From Planctomycetota bacterium (GTDB lineage: Bacteria > Planctomycetota > Planctomycetia > Pirellulales > PNKZ01): 64,000 bases of DNA. Positions 26,039 through 35,012 of the stretch are shown one piece after another. Location of the stretch: the NCBI GenBank assembly GCA_018242585.1, contig JAFEBQ010000012.1:84563-148562 (forward strand), read 5' to 3'. The translations under genes and the position numbers were made by a program. Within the stretch, counting starts at the first letter, position 1. The number at the start of each line of letters is the position of its first letter. The notes under the pieces were generated by a model. The model made no database searches, was not told the DNA's origin, and saw nothing but the letters and a program-made list of their open reading frames with translations.

Positions 26039-27279
26039 TCAGCGGAAATTGACGTATCCGCCAGCACTTCTTCCGGTGCCCGCGGATGCGCGTACGCCCC
26101 GAAGTCGTTGAAGAAGTGACGCTTCACGAACCGGTAGGCCCAGTTCTTCTCGGGCACTTGCTCGGTTCCGGCCGCCTGGGAAGGACGCGACTCCATCGCG
26201 TGCAGCTCGGCCAGGGCTGTGTGCCGGCTGGTCGTGTCGCGGGCGTCGTGCTTGCGGACCAGCCGTTCGAGCAAGTCGGGCCTCTCGAGTACGATGCAGC
26301 CGCGCGTGGAACCGGCGGCTAGTTCGCGAAAGTCGCGCAGGAACGTCGACTGCTCGATGTTCTCGCGCAGTGGCTTGGCGTCGTGAATGCTCTCGCGGGC
26401 GAACTGAATGATCGGGCACGGCTCGATGTCGCCGGCCGGGCCGACGTGATGCGTAAAGCCGGTCGCCGCCGGGCACAATGCCTGCCCCTGGCCGTCGTAA
26501 TAGGCGTCGATGATCACGATCGGCTTCTTGGCCCGCATCTCGACGACGAACTTGCGAGCCTGCAATTGCTGCTCGACGGTCAAGGCCAGGTCGGGCCGCG
26601 GGTCGGGCCCCACCGGACGATAGACGTGGAACCAGCAGTACATGACCCCCATCTCGATCAGCCGATCAACCCACCGCTCGGTCAGCAGGTCGGCATAGTT
26701 GGTCTGGCACAAGCTGGTACAAACGCCAGTCAGCAGCTTGTGACGCAGGCAGGCGTCGAGCCCGGCCATCGTCTGGTTCAAGACATTGAGCCGGCCGCGG
26801 CGCTCGTCGCTAACGATCTGCGTGCCCTCGACGCTGACCAGCGGCGTGACGTTCCCCAGCTCGCGCAGCCGCCGGGCCACGTCGTCGGTGATCAGTTGCC
26901 CGTTGGTGAATACCTGAAAGTAGCAGTCCGGGTGCGCGGCAAAGATGTCGAGCACCTCGGGGTGCATGAACGGCTCGCCGCCAAGGATGCCAAAGAAGGC
27001 GTTCCCCTGCTCCTTAGCTTCGCGGATCACTCGATTCATGGCCGTCAGGTCGATGGTCTGTTGCTTGGCCGACACATCGACCCAGCATCCCTGGCAGCGC
27101 AGGTTGCAGCTATTGATGATCGACAAGTACAAGAACGGCGGAAAGAACTCGCCGCGGCGCAGGCGGGCCTTGTGACGCTGGACGCTACGCATGCCGCGAA
27201 AGCCCATCGTCCAAGCCAGCTTCCAAAGCAGCCGCTTGTCGGTTTCGACCAGCAGCCGGCGCGCCATGCTGAGATACAT
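26035..27279 (-). CDS. Radical SAM protein
   Basis: This 414-aa enzyme has the radical SAM [4Fe-4S] motif CNLRCQGC at about residues 59-66, followed by 'FFGILGGEPFMHPEVLDI' (the GGEP SAM-binding motif). A C-terminal Cys region 'ALCPAATGFTHHVGPAGDIEP' resembles the start of a SPASM-type auxiliary domain. Such proteins modify peptides, lipids or cofactors; the substrate cannot be read from the sequence. ATG 27279 follows GGGAGAGG at a suitable distance. The downstream partner gene overlaps by four bases. Confidence 0.88.
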   Translation of the reverse strand: MYLSMARRLLVETDKRLLWKLAWTMGFRGMRSVQRHKARLRRGEFFPPFLYLSIINSCNLRCQGCWVDVSAKQQTIDLTAMNRVIREAKEQGNAFFGILGGEPFMHPEVLDIFAAHPDCYFQVFTNGQLITDDVARRLRELGNVTPLVSVEGTQIVSDERRGRLNVLNQTMAGLDACLRHKLLTGVCTSLCQTNYADLLTERWVDRLIEMGVMYCWFHVYRPVGPDPRPDLALTVEQQLQARKFVVEMRAKKPIVIIDAYYDGQGQALCPAATGFTHHVGPAGDIEPCPIIQFARESIHDAKPLRENIEQSTFLRDFRELAAGSTRGCIVLERPDLLERLVRKHDARDTTSRHTALAELHAMESRPSQAAGTEQVPEKNWAYRFVKRHFFNDFGAYAHPRAPEEVLADTSISAE

Positions 27280-27469
27280 AACCTCTCCCGGGGGATTCGA
27301 TGGAACAATTATCGCACGTCGCGCCTTGTTCGCAAGGATGCAGTGGCAGAGAAGGATGTGCATTCGACCACGACGATACGACGTCGGACAGAAGGTTTAA
27401 CCCTTCTCGCCGAGGGAAAAGGGGTGGTGCGAACTCGGTGACTTTGGGAACCGTTCACTTGGCGAACGG

Positions 27470-28357
27470 CTAATCCGTCCAACGTGCAAAGATCATCCGG
27501 CCGGCGCTGGTTTGCAAGACGCTGGTCACCGCGGCGTGAACGGTCTGGCCAATCCGCTCGCGGCCGCCGTCGACCACGACCATCGTGCCGTCCTCGAGGT
27601 AGCCAACTCCTTGCTGAGGCGACTCGCCGGGCTTGAGCAGTTCGACCTCGATCGAATCGCCGGGCAGGAACACGGGCCGCAACGCCGCCGCCACATCGTT
27701 CAGATTCACCACCGGCACCCCTTGCAACCGGGCGACCTTGCCCAGGTTGAAGTCGCCGGTCACCAGCTTGCCGTTCAACTGCCGGGCAATCGCCACCAGT
27801 TGCAAGTCGACCGGCGCGACCGCCGTGGCGGCGTCGAGCTGTCCGCGCCAAATCGAAAATTGGTTATCGGCCGCAGTGCGCAGTTTGTCGAGCAAATCGA
27901 GCCCGCGTCGCCCGCGCGCTCGACGGAGTCGATCGGGGCTGTCGGCCAATGCCTGCAATTCGGTGACGACCACCTCGGGGACGACGAGCGGCCCGTTGAG
28001 CACGCCAGTCGCTTGGACGTCGACAATCCGGCCATCGATCACGGCGCTGGTGTCCAGGATGAACGGCGTGATCGATTCGGCGGGCATCGACACGCCACTC
28101 GAAACAACGGAAGTGCCAGTGATGTAACAGCCGCAAACACCGCCAGCTACCGCGGTCAGGAACACCAGTGTGCCACCACCGAACAAGACAATCAGCTTGG
28201 GCGCGGTGCCAATCACTTCGTCGGCGCGGAACAGCCGCGGCAAGTAGCTAGCCAGGGCCATCCCTATGAGCAAGCCGATCATCGTGCCGAGCCAGATGCG
28301 ACTCAGGCGGTACATCCGCTCGCGGGTTTCGGCGATTTCGGCGGGCTGTCGATTCAT
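27470..28357 (-). CDS. PIN-TRAM domain protein with membrane anchor (YacL-like)
   Basis: This 295-aa protein has two N-terminal membrane helices ('IWLGTMIGLLIGMALASYL' and 'LIVLFGGGTLVFLTAVAGG'). A PIN nuclease-like domain follows with the acidic residues of 'FILDTSAVIDGRI', 'VVPEVVVTELQALAD' and 'KLVTGDFNLGKVA'. The C-terminal TRAM domain ('GYLEDGTMVVVDGGRERIGQ') probably binds RNA. This is the Bacillus YacL layout; YacL is a membrane-anchored putative ribonuclease. ATG 28357 is chosen because it precedes the first helix by a typical distance. It is just downstream of the dGTPase gene (31 bp). Confidence 0.9.
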   Translation of the reverse strand: MNRQPAEIAETRERMYRLSRIWLGTMIGLLIGMALASYLPRLFRADEVIGTAPKLIVLFGGGTLVFLTAVAGGVCGCYITGTSVVSSGVSMPAESITPFILDTSAVIDGRIVDVQATGVLNGPLVVPEVVVTELQALADSPDRLRRARGRRGLDLLDKLRTAADNQFSIWRGQLDAATAVAPVDLQLVAIARQLNGKLVTGDFNLGKVARLQGVPVVNLNDVAAALRPVFLPGDSIEVELLKPGESPQQGVGYLEDGTMVVVDGGRERIGQTVHAAVTSVLQTSAGRMIFARWTD

Positions 28358-28388
28358 GTGCGTGGAGGTTCCGAGGTGATCGCCACGA

Positions 28389-29546
28389 CTACGAGCCTTG
28401 GAACAACCGGTGGTGCTCATGTCGGGCATAGCGATCGGTCATGCCGGCCAGATAGTCGCCGACCGAGCGGGCCAGTCCGACCGTTTCGACCCGGGCGCGG
28501 AAGCTATCGGGTAAGTGATGAGGCTGCTCGCGGTAGCCCTCGAACATCTCGCGCAGTTCGCCTTGCACCAGTCGACGCACGCGGAGCACGGTGGCATGGC
28601 GATAAACGCGCTCCTGCAAGAAGCGTTCGAGCTCGGCCTTTTGCTGGGCGAGCGTGCTGCTGGCCTGGATGATCAGTGGCACTCGCTTGACATCGTCGGC
28701 CGAGCGGACATTCAAGTCGTTGATCTTGGCGACGGCCTGCTCGAACAAGTCGCCGACCTGCCAATCGATTAGCTCGTGCAGCACGGTGCGCTTGAGTTGC
28801 GGTTCGTCGAGGGCGGAGTATCGGCTGCGGACGCGGCGGGCCGCTTCGCGCCACAGCGGAATCTCCAGCAACTCGTCGAGCGTCAATAGCTCCAGGTGGA
28901 GCGCGTCGTCAGCGTCGTGCGTGTCATAGGCAATGCTGTCGGCCGCCTCGACCACTTGCACTTCAAGCAAAGGGCGCACCGCGTGGGTGTCATGACGAAT
29001 CCGCTCGGCTTGGCCAGCCAGGACTTCCTGGCTCAGGTTCAGTCCGGGGAACTCGGGATAGCGTTGCTCGATCAGCTCGACAATTCTTAGCGCCTGGGCA
29101 TTGTGCGAAAAGCCACCCACCTCAGCCAGGCAAGCGTGCAGTACGTCCTCGCCGGCGTGGCCAAATGGTGGATGCCCCAGATCGTGGGCCAACGCCAGCG
29201 ATTCGACCAGATCCTCGTTCAATCGCAGGGCGCGCCCCAGCGTGCGGGCAATCGACGACACTTCCAGCGTGTGGGTCAGCCGCGTCCGGTGATAGTCGCC
29301 GAGTTCGCCCGTGAAAACCTGCATCTTGGCGCTCAGCCGGCGATAGGCCGCGCTGTGGACCAACCGGTCCCGGTCACGTTGGAACGGCCCGCGGTAAGGA
29401 TGGGCCGGCTCGGCGTGCTTGCGGCCGGCCGAATCGAAGCTGTGCATCGCGTAGGGGGCCAGCAACGCCGCTTCACGCTCGGCAATGGTCAGCGGTACGA
29501 ACGGCGTCGCGCCGATCGCCGCCCCGCCCGAGGGTGCCTGGCTCAT
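28389..29546 (-). CDS. dGTPase-like HD-domain phosphohydrolase
   Basis: This 385-aa HD-domain protein matches deoxyguanosinetriphosphate triphosphohydrolases, which split dGTP to deoxyguanosine and triphosphate. The metal-binding His and HD residues are in 'RTRLTHTLEVSSIARTLG' and 'LALAHDLGHPPFGHAGED'. The N-terminal 'RDRDRLVHSAAYRRLSAKMQ' is a family signature. The start ATG 29546 overlaps the upstream HIT gene stop (ATGA). The likely role is dNTP-pool control; related proteins also act in anti-phage nucleotide depletion, but nothing nearby supports that here. Confidence 0.92.
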   Translation of the reverse strand: MSQAPSGGAAIGATPFVPLTIAEREAALLAPYAMHSFDSAGRKHAEPAHPYRGPFQRDRDRLVHSAAYRRLSAKMQVFTGELGDYHRTRLTHTLEVSSIARTLGRALRLNEDLVESLALAHDLGHPPFGHAGEDVLHACLAEVGGFSHNAQALRIVELIEQRYPEFPGLNLSQEVLAGQAERIRHDTHAVRPLLEVQVVEAADSIAYDTHDADDALHLELLTLDELLEIPLWREAARRVRSRYSALDEPQLKRTVLHELIDWQVGDLFEQAVAKINDLNVRSADDVKRVPLIIQASSTLAQQKAELERFLQERVYRHATVLRVRRLVQGELREMFEGYREQPHHLPDSFRARVETVGLARSVGDYLAGMTDRYARHEHHRLFQGS

Positions 29547-30091
29547 GACCCGGTCTCCGGCGGCTTGATGGCGGCCGACAAGACTTCGCACATGGCGTCG
29601 AGCGACGCCGAGATGACCCGTAGATCGGCTACCGCGGTCATGAAATTGGTGTCGCCAAACCAGCGCGGCACGATGTGCCAATGCAGGTGCCCCGGCACGC
29701 CCGCTCCGGCGGCGCGTCCCAGATTCAACCCGACGTTCACCCCTTCGGCCCTGAGCGCCTGCTCGATAGCCAGCACGCCTCGCGAAATCAGGGTGGTGAT
29801 CTCGGCGTGAGTGGTGGCGTCGATTTGCTCGAATCGGCCATGATGATCGAGCGGCGCGACCATCAAATGCCCGTTGTTGTAAGGATAGCGATTGAGCATG
29901 ACGAGGGCCGACGAGCCGCGCGCGACGACCAGGTTGGCGCGATCGTCCGCTGCGACCGCTGCCCGACACAGAAAGCAGTCGGCGTCAGCGCCGGGGCGCA
30001 GCCGGGCCAACTCCTCGGGCGTCGGCCCCTGGGGCTTATCGCCTTGCAGATAGGCCAACCGCCAGGGTGCCCAAAGTCGCTCGTCCTCCAA
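29543..30091 (-). CDS. HIT-family nucleotide hydrolase
   Basis: This 182-aa histidine-triad protein carries the triad 'HLHWHIVPRW' (about residue 137). An N-terminal CxxC ('DCFLCRA') and 'VMLNRYPYNNGHLMVAP' place it among Ap4A-phosphorylase-like or HIT-domain proteins. It probably hydrolyses dinucleoside polyphosphates or nucleotidyl adducts. The start is TTG at 30091, supported by AAGGA seven bases upstream and by the family N-terminus 'LWAPWRLAYL'. It heads the HIT, dGTPase, PIN-TRAM group, which suggests a nucleotide-metabolism transcript. Confidence 0.9.
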   Translation of the reverse strand: MEDERLWAPWRLAYLQGDKPQGPTPEELARLRPGADADCFLCRAAVAADDRANLVVARGSSALVMLNRYPYNNGHLMVAPLDHHGRFEQIDATTHAEITTLISRGVLAIEQALRAEGVNVGLNLGRAAGAGVPGHLHWHIVPRWFGDTNFMTAVADLRVISASLDAMCEVLSAAIKPPETGS

Positions 30092-30412
30092 GATGGAATC
30101 CTTTTGAAGAGGGGCAAGGGTAAGCGATTAGCCATTTGCGATTAGCAATTAGCCAGAAAGGCTCAGACACGGACTTCGTACTAAAGAGAGCGGACTACTG
30201 GCCTCTCTGCTAATCGCTAATTGCTAACCGCTAATCGCTTCGACACAACGGACCACCCGCGAGTTTACGGCTCGGGTGCCAGCACCGGCAAGTGCGCCCC
30301 CCGTGCGAGCCGCAGGCTGCAATTCCATTTTGCCCGGCGGCTAGCGTAAGATACAGCGTCGGCCGCGTCGAATCGGCCGCTTTGTTTCGTCCTGGGGCTT
30401 GCCGGCTTGGCC
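30092..30412. other. Divergent intergenic region with inverted repeat C1
   Basis: This 321-bp gap lies between divergent genes. 30123-30154 and 30208-30240 form an inverted pair of GCGATTAGC/GCTAATCGC words, related to 47911-47990. The remainder is GC-rich and non-coding; no clear promoter motif was found. Confidence 0.55.
30123..30240. repeat. GATTAGC inverted-repeat element, copy C1
   Basis: Left arm 30123-30154 (AGCGATTAGCCATTTGCGAT... words) and right arm 30208-30240 (CTAATCGCTAATTGCTAACC...) are inverted copies separated by about 53 bp. The same words occur at 47911-47990. Confidence 0.7.
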
Positions 30413-31162
30413 ATGAACTTTCGCGTCGATCTCGACATTTATCGCGGCCCGCTCGATCTGCTGCTGTACCTGGTGCGAAAGCACGAGGTCGCGATCGTCG
30501 ATTTGCCGATCGCGCCGATCACCGCCCAGTTCCTACAATACCTCGAGGTGTTACAGGAGCTGAACGTCGATTCGGTCGGCGATTTTGTCGAGATGGCCAG
30601 TACCTTAATCGAGTTGAAATCGCGCAGCGTCCTGCCGCACGAAGGAGAGGACGAAGAGCCGCTGGAAGAGCCGCACCAGGATCTGGTGCGCCAGTTGCTC
30701 GAATACAAGCGGTACAAAGACGCCGCCAGCGTGCTCGAAGAACGCGGCCGCGTGTGGCGCGACCGCTTTGTGCGCGACGCCGGCGCCGCCGGGGCGCCGG
30801 GGCCGGCCAAGGAAACCCAGCCGATTCACGAGGTGGAGCTGTGGGATCTGGTCAGCGCGTTCGGCCGGATCATGAAGCAACACGAGCCGAGCCGGGCCAC
30901 CAGCATTGTTTACGACGACACGCCGATCCATGTCTTCATGGAGCGGATTCACGAGCGGCTCGTCGCGCAAGGACACCTGGCGCTGGGCGACTTGTTCCAG
31001 CCTGGCATGCACAAGTCGACGATGGTGGGCATTGTGCTGGCCGTGCTGGAACTGGTCCGGCACCACTCGGTGCTAGCCGAGCAAGACGCCTTATTCGGCG
31101 AAGTCACCCTCTTTCCACCGACAGCGACGGAGCCAGCGCCGCCGGAAGCCAAGCAAGAGTGA
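30413..31162 (+). CDS. scpA: Segregation and condensation protein A (kleisin)
   Basis: This 249-aa kleisin bridges SMC heads with ScpB in chromosome condensation. The N-terminal domain 'DLDIYRGPLDLLLYLVRKHE' and 'DFVEMASTLIELKSRSVLP' is a hallmark. The C-terminal winged-helix region is 'VGIVLAVLELVRHHSVLAEQ' and 'DALFGEVTLFP'. ATG 30413 is used; a TTG six bases upstream is possible. No scpB is in the window. It precedes an MBL-fold protein gene by 228 bp containing repeat words. Confidence 0.92.
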   Translation: MNFRVDLDIYRGPLDLLLYLVRKHEVAIVDLPIAPITAQFLQYLEVLQELNVDSVGDFVEMASTLIELKSRSVLPHEGEDEEPLEEPHQDLVRQLLEYKRYKDAASVLEERGRVWRDRFVRDAGAAGAPGPAKETQPIHEVELWDLVSAFGRIMKQHEPSRATSIVYDDTPIHVFMERIHERLVAQGHLALGDLFQPGMHKSTMVGIVLAVLELVRHHSVLAEQDALFGEVTLFPPTATEPAPPEAKQE

Positions 31163-31180
31163 TGCAACGGCAGGCTTCTG

Positions 31181-31254
31181 GCCCTCCATTCATCACTCAT
31201 CACTCCGCATTCATCATTTCCTGGCGTCGTGCCGTTGTGTCGTCGTGGTTGGTC
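31181..31254. repeat. Intergenic repeat words (E3 and D2)
   Basis: 31181-31220 carries GCCCTCCATTCATCACTCAT... words shared with the inside of 17066-17300 (inverted) and 22164-22423. 31225-31254 carries CGTTGTGTCGTCGTGG, shared with 46701-46784 and with a diverged copy at 27361-27387. They lie between scpA and the next gene. Confidence 0.65.
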
Positions 31255-31390
31255 TTCCCCTGATGCGGTTCATGCCACGGCTGGCTGGGTTGTCTCGGGC
31301 CAAATCAAGCGTAAACTGAGTGACTTGCGCCGCTGGGCCAGGCTGTGAATCGGCTGGCGGTTTTACCACGGGCCCGATGACTTCCGTCCG

Positions 31391-32230
31391 ATGCTGCACA
31401 ATGTTCCAGTCCGCACCCACGTTCACAAAAGCCTGACCATCGAAGGCTACTCGCGGGCGGCCGTGCAAAGTTACTGGCGGATTCCCGAGTTGAAGCTCGG
31501 CTTCGATCTGGGGGCGCAGCCTTGGACCTTTCTGGGCACTGGCAACTGGTTCGTCACGCATACCCACTTGGACCACGTGGCGGCGTTGCCGGTCTATGTG
31601 GCCCGACGACGGCTGATGAAGATGGAGCCGCCGACGATCTATCTGCCCGAGCATGCCGTCGAGACGGTTGAGAAGATTCTCAAGCTGTTCACGAAGCTCG
31701 ATCGGGGGCGAATGCCCTGCACGTTGGTGCCGACCAAGCCCGGGGACGAGATCGAGCTGTCGCGCGAGCACGTGGTCACGGTGTCACAGACTTACCACAC
31801 GATCCCGTCGCTGGGCTTCGTGGTTTGGGAGCGACGCCGGAAACTGAAGGCCGAGTATCAGCACCTGGGCGGCGCGCAGATTCGCGACTTGCGACTGGCC
31901 GGGACCGAAGTGACCGAGGAACGCCGGATGCCGCTGGTGGCGTACGTCGGCGACAGCACCGCCCAGGGGCTCGACGCCTGCCCGGCCATGTACGAGGCCC
32001 AGGTGTTGATCACCGAAATGACGTTCGTAGCGCCGACCCATCGAAAGGAAAAGATTCGCAAGTTCGGGCACATGCACCTGGACGACATTCTGGAGCGACG
32101 CGACAAGTTCAAGAACGAACTGATCATCGCCGGTCACTTGAGCACGCGGTACAATTCCAAGCAGGTCCGGCACTATGTCGAACGGGCCTGCCCCGATATG
32201 TTCGACGGCCGGTTGTTGCTGTGGCTCTAG
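31391..32230 (+). CDS. Metallo-beta-lactamase fold protein, ribonuclease Z-like
   Basis: This 279-aa MBL-fold hydrolase carries the metal motif 'FVTHTHLDHVAALP' (HxHxDH, about residues 55-67). Later ligands are likely in 'VAYVGDSTAQGLD' and 'LIIAGHLSTRY'. The overall layout, with a long insert 'GFVVWERRRKLKAEYQHLGG' where RNase Z enzymes have their substrate loop, fits the tRNase Z-like group found in cyanobacteria and plants. It may process RNA 3' ends or be a small-molecule hydrolase. The hemW-like gene follows after 15 bp and is probably co-transcribed. Confidence 0.82.
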   Translation: MLHNVPVRTHVHKSLTIEGYSRAAVQSYWRIPELKLGFDLGAQPWTFLGTGNWFVTHTHLDHVAALPVYVARRRLMKMEPPTIYLPEHAVETVEKILKLFTKLDRGRMPCTLVPTKPGDEIELSREHVVTVSQTYHTIPSLGFVVWERRRKLKAEYQHLGGAQIRDLRLAGTEVTEERRMPLVAYVGDSTAQGLDACPAMYEAQVLITEMTFVAPTHRKEKIRKFGHMHLDDILERRDKFKNELIIAGHLSTRYNSKQVRHYVERACPDMFDGRLLLWL

Positions 32231-32245
32231 CCGCGGCGCGGGCCG

Positions 32246-33412
32246 ATGCTTGTTGATCGCGAGCCGACACCGGTGACCGTTACGACTCAGCCCCGCGCCG
32301 CCTACATTCACGTGCCGTTCTGCGCGCACCGATGCGGCTATTGCAACTTTACGCTAGTCGCGCGGCGCGACGATCTGATCGAGACGTACCTTGCCGCGCT
32401 CGCATGTGAATTGCAGGCGCTGGGCCAGCCGCGCGAGGTCGAGACGCTGTTCATCGGGGGCGGCACGCCGACTCATTTGGAGCCGGCGCAGCTCGAGCGG
32501 CTGTTGATGCTGGTGCGACAGTGGTTCCCGCTGGCCGCGGGATACGAGTTTTCGGTCGAGGCCAATCCGATCGACATCACGTCCGAGCGTGTGGGCGTCT
32601 TGAAAGCGCACGGTGTGAATCGGGTCAGCTTGGGGGCCCAGTCGTTCTCGCCTGACAAGTTGAGGCTCTTGGAGCGTGATCACACGCCCGAGCAGATTCG
32701 GACGGCGATTGAGTTATTGCGCCCGGTCGTCCATTCGGTGTCGCTCGATTTGATCTTTGCCGCGCCGGGTGAAACATTGCCCGAGTGGCAGGCCGACGTG
32801 GAACAGGCGTTGGCGTTGCGGCCTGACCATCTGTCGACGTATGGACTCACCTTTGAACGCGGCACGACGTTCTATGGCCGAAAGCTGCGGCACGAGTTGC
32901 TGGCGGTCGACGAAGAGACCGAAGCGGCCATGTACGAGTTCGCGCTGGAGCGTCTGCCGGCGGCGGGGCTTGCTCAGTACGAGGTGTCAAACTTCGCACG
33001 GCCGGGATATGAATGCCGGCACAACGAGGTGTACTGGGCGGCCGATGAATACTTCGCCGCCGGGCCAGGGGCGGCGCGTTATGTGGCCGGCACGCGGCAA
33101 GTGAACCACCGGAGCGTGAGCACTTGGATCAAGCGCGTGCTCGAAGGGCATTCACCAGTGGCCGAGGAAGAAACGCTCGACGCCGAGGATCGCGCCCGCG
33201 AGGCACTGGCGATTGGCCTGCGGCGCGTGGCGGGGGTGGATGTCGCCCGGTTCGCCGAGCGCTTCGGATTCAACGTAGAGGCGCTGATGGCGCGCGACTT
33301 GGCTCGCTATCGCGACCTGGGGCTGTTGGCGATCGAACATGGCGCGCTGCGACTCACACGGCGCGGCTTGCTGCTGGCCGACACCGTGTGCGGCAGTATT
33401 GTTCGCCAGTGA
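32246..33412 (+). CDS. hemW: HemW-like radical SAM protein (oxygen-independent coproporphyrinogen oxidase family)
   Basis: This 388-aa protein begins 'RAAYIHVPFCAHRCGYCNFT', with the radical SAM cysteines CxxxCxxC. 'LFIGGGTPTHLEPAQLERLL' and 'SVEANPIDITSERV' follow, as in HemN/HemW proteins. The C-terminal winged-helix HemW domain begins at about residue 295 ('EREALAIGLRR' region). HemW proteins are heme chaperones in several bacteria rather than true CPO enzymes, and the Cys pattern here fits HemW. Start ATG 32246. It ends 18 bp before a convergent small gene. Confidence 0.9.
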   Translation: MLVDREPTPVTVTTQPRAAYIHVPFCAHRCGYCNFTLVARRDDLIETYLAALACELQALGQPREVETLFIGGGTPTHLEPAQLERLLMLVRQWFPLAAGYEFSVEANPIDITSERVGVLKAHGVNRVSLGAQSFSPDKLRLLERDHTPEQIRTAIELLRPVVHSVSLDLIFAAPGETLPEWQADVEQALALRPDHLSTYGLTFERGTTFYGRKLRHELLAVDEETEAAMYEFALERLPAAGLAQYEVSNFARPGYECRHNEVYWAADEYFAAGPGAARYVAGTRQVNHRSVSTWIKRVLEGHSPVAEEETLDAEDRAREALAIGLRRVAGVDVARFAERFGFNVEALMARDLARYRDLGLLAIEHGALRLTRRGLLLADTVCGSIVRQ

Positions 33413-33430
33413 GTGCTATGAGCGCGTCGT

Positions 33431-33649
33431 TTAGCGCGTTTGGCCGGCCGGTTGGTTGCCGGCGTTTTGCAGATTCTTCTCGGCCTGCTCCAGCAAGTTG
33501 CCGCCGATCTGAGCAGCTTGTTTTTCGACTTGTTGCAGGCGGTTCTGGTCGACGTGAATGTTGATGTTGTCGCCGCTCTTTTGAACGGTCAACACGCCGG
33601 CCACGACCAGGCCGACGACAATCAACGCCAAGAAAAACAACGTGCGCAT
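33431..33649 (-). CDS. Small exported or membrane-anchored helical protein
   Basis: This 72-aa protein has an N-terminal hydrophobic segment ('RTLFFLALIVVGLVVAGVLT') that is a signal anchor or signal peptide. An amphipathic, Gln/Asn/Glu-rich helix follows ('RLQQVEKQAAQIGGNLLEQA'). ATG 33649 is supported by GGAGGA seven bases upstream on the minus strand. It is convergent with hemW. Function unknown. Confidence 0.75.
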   Translation of the reverse strand: MRTLFFLALIVVGLVVAGVLTVQKSGDNINIHVDQNRLQQVEKQAAQIGGNLLEQAEKNLQNAGNQPAGQTR

Positions 33650-33821
33650 GGGACAGTCCTCCGTAACGTGGTTCGCATACTCTGCCGCATGTCGAGCGAC
33701 CATGTGGCAGCGATGATTTGGGGCCGGGATGGTACGCCGCCCCGCGGGGCGCGGTCAACGCCAACCGTGCGGCGATAGCACAACGCGGTAGCGATACCAT
33801 GACCGCACACCAAAGCCCGAG

Positions 33822-34265
33822 TCAATCGGCGAAGTCCCCTTGCAAAGTCAGGACGATCCGCCGGCTGCCGCCGCGATTGCGATGCTCGCACAAGTAGATC
33901 CCCTGCCAGGTGCCGAGGCAAAGTTTCCCTTCGTTCACCGGAATAGTGAGCGAGCAGCCCAGCAGCGCCGTTTTGACGTGGGCCGGCATGTCGTCCGGCC
34001 CTTCGACCGTGTGCGTGTACGGAAAATCTTCCGGTGCCAGACGCTCGAACATACTCAACAAATCGGCCGGCACGTCGGGATCGGCGTTCTCGTTGATCAT
34101 CAATGCCGCGCTGGTGTGTTGCAGAAACACGTGCAGCAGTCCCACGCGGCAACGAGCGAGGTCCGGCGTGTGTTGCTCGACGTGCGAAGTGATCAAATGC
34201 AGTCCGCGCGGCTGGGCGGGGAGGCTGACATTTTTTTGACGCCAAGCAAATTTATTTGCGCTCAT
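33822..34265 (-). CDS. yjbQ: YjbQ / UPF0047 family protein
   Basis: This 147-aa protein belongs to the YjbQ/UPF0047 family, described in some bacteria as having thiamine-phosphate synthase activity. Signatures are 'GLLHVFLQHTSAALMINENA', 'DMPAHVKTALLGCSLTIPV' and 'LGTWQGIYLCEHRNRGGSRR' near the C-terminus. The length is normal. ATG 34265; no neighbour in a thiamine pathway. Confidence 0.92.
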   Translation of the reverse strand: MSANKFAWRQKNVSLPAQPRGLHLITSHVEQHTPDLARCRVGLLHVFLQHTSAALMINENADPDVPADLLSMFERLAPEDFPYTHTVEGPDDMPAHVKTALLGCSLTIPVNEGKLCLGTWQGIYLCEHRNRGGSRRIVLTLQGDFAD

Positions 34266-34486
34266 GATGTTTGTGGTTCATTCTGGGGGTGTGTTGCGGC
34301 TAGCACGAGGGGCATGCACTGCGCGCTCGTGCCGCTGGCGATTCGCAAAAGGTTCGTAATTCCTAGGCTTTAACCGCAGTAGCGCGCGGGGCGTTAACCG
34401 ATCGGTGTTAAATTATGCGGGTGTTTTCGTTTGATACTGACATTCCCAAGCTGAATGCCGCACAGTATTAAGATACCGAAAATTTC

Positions 34487-34514
34487 TTGACATTCTGAAG
34501 TGGACGAACACAAT
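34487..34514 (+). promoter_or_regulatory. Candidate promoter reading into the palindrome-rich leader
   Basis: TTGACA (34487-34492), 16-bp spacer, CACAAT (34509-34514; four of six matches to TATAAT). A transcript from here would be about 490 nt long before the start codon at 35013. Confidence 0.35.
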
Positions 34515-34806
34515 AAGGGCCTAAATCGCAGCCGCAGATGTCCTGCGAACCACCCTATGCATGGCGATAATCGCCAACGCGGCGAAGTTCGCAATCGACG
34601 AATCGCACGGCCTTGGTTGCCGTGCGACGGAACAGACAAGTGCGGCAGCAAAGCGAGTCACCATTTTGTCGCGACATCCTTAAGCGGAGGTCGTGGCAGG
34701 TTCGCGAGCCGGTTTCCGGTGGCGGGCCGCCGCTTTGCCAAGCCGTTTCGCCCTTGCGGCAAGCTGCTTCGATTGAACGCGTCACGTGCCCCTGACAGAC
34801 GCGCTC

Positions 34807-34942
34807 GCACCTGCAGGTGCTGTCCACCGGACAGTTCCCTGGCGTGGGCGGCGGTCTAGACCGAGTTGGCTGTGATGCTGAGGGGACGGAAGCGATGCGA
34901 AAGGAACGGAAGCCGAAAGAACGACGCAAAAATGCTGCGTCG
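34807..34942 (+). other. Palindrome-rich candidate structured RNA leader
   Basis: Successive self-complementary segments: GCACCTGCAGGTGC (34807-34820), CTGTCC-acc-GGACAG (34820-34834), CGGTCTAGACCG (34852-34863), and CGACGCA-aaaatgc-TGCGTCG (34922-34942). They lie upstream of the small gene at 35013. A structured 5' leader or small RNA is possible; there is no known riboswitch pattern I can recognise. Confidence 0.4.
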
Positions 34943-35012
34943 GCCTGAACCTGGCCGGCGCGATTGTGATCTATATCGAGTGAGAGAGTTTTAACGTAAG
35001 GGAGAATGAACG

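Larger units (their letters stand above)
34266..35012. other. Long intergenic region, palindrome-rich before the small ORF
   Basis: This 747-bp gap is between divergent genes. No frame looks coding. A promoter-like TTGACA (34487-34492) with CACAAT 16 bp later (34509-34514) points right. The right half (34807-34942) contains four palindromes or hairpins, listed separately. It does not match tmRNA, RNase P RNA or SRP RNA cores as far as I can see. Confidence 0.5.

Noticed and set aside
34555..34929. Minus-strand frame in the 34-35 kb gap
   Set aside because: Cys/Arg-rich translation, no ribosome-binding site, and the region is palindrome-rich instead.
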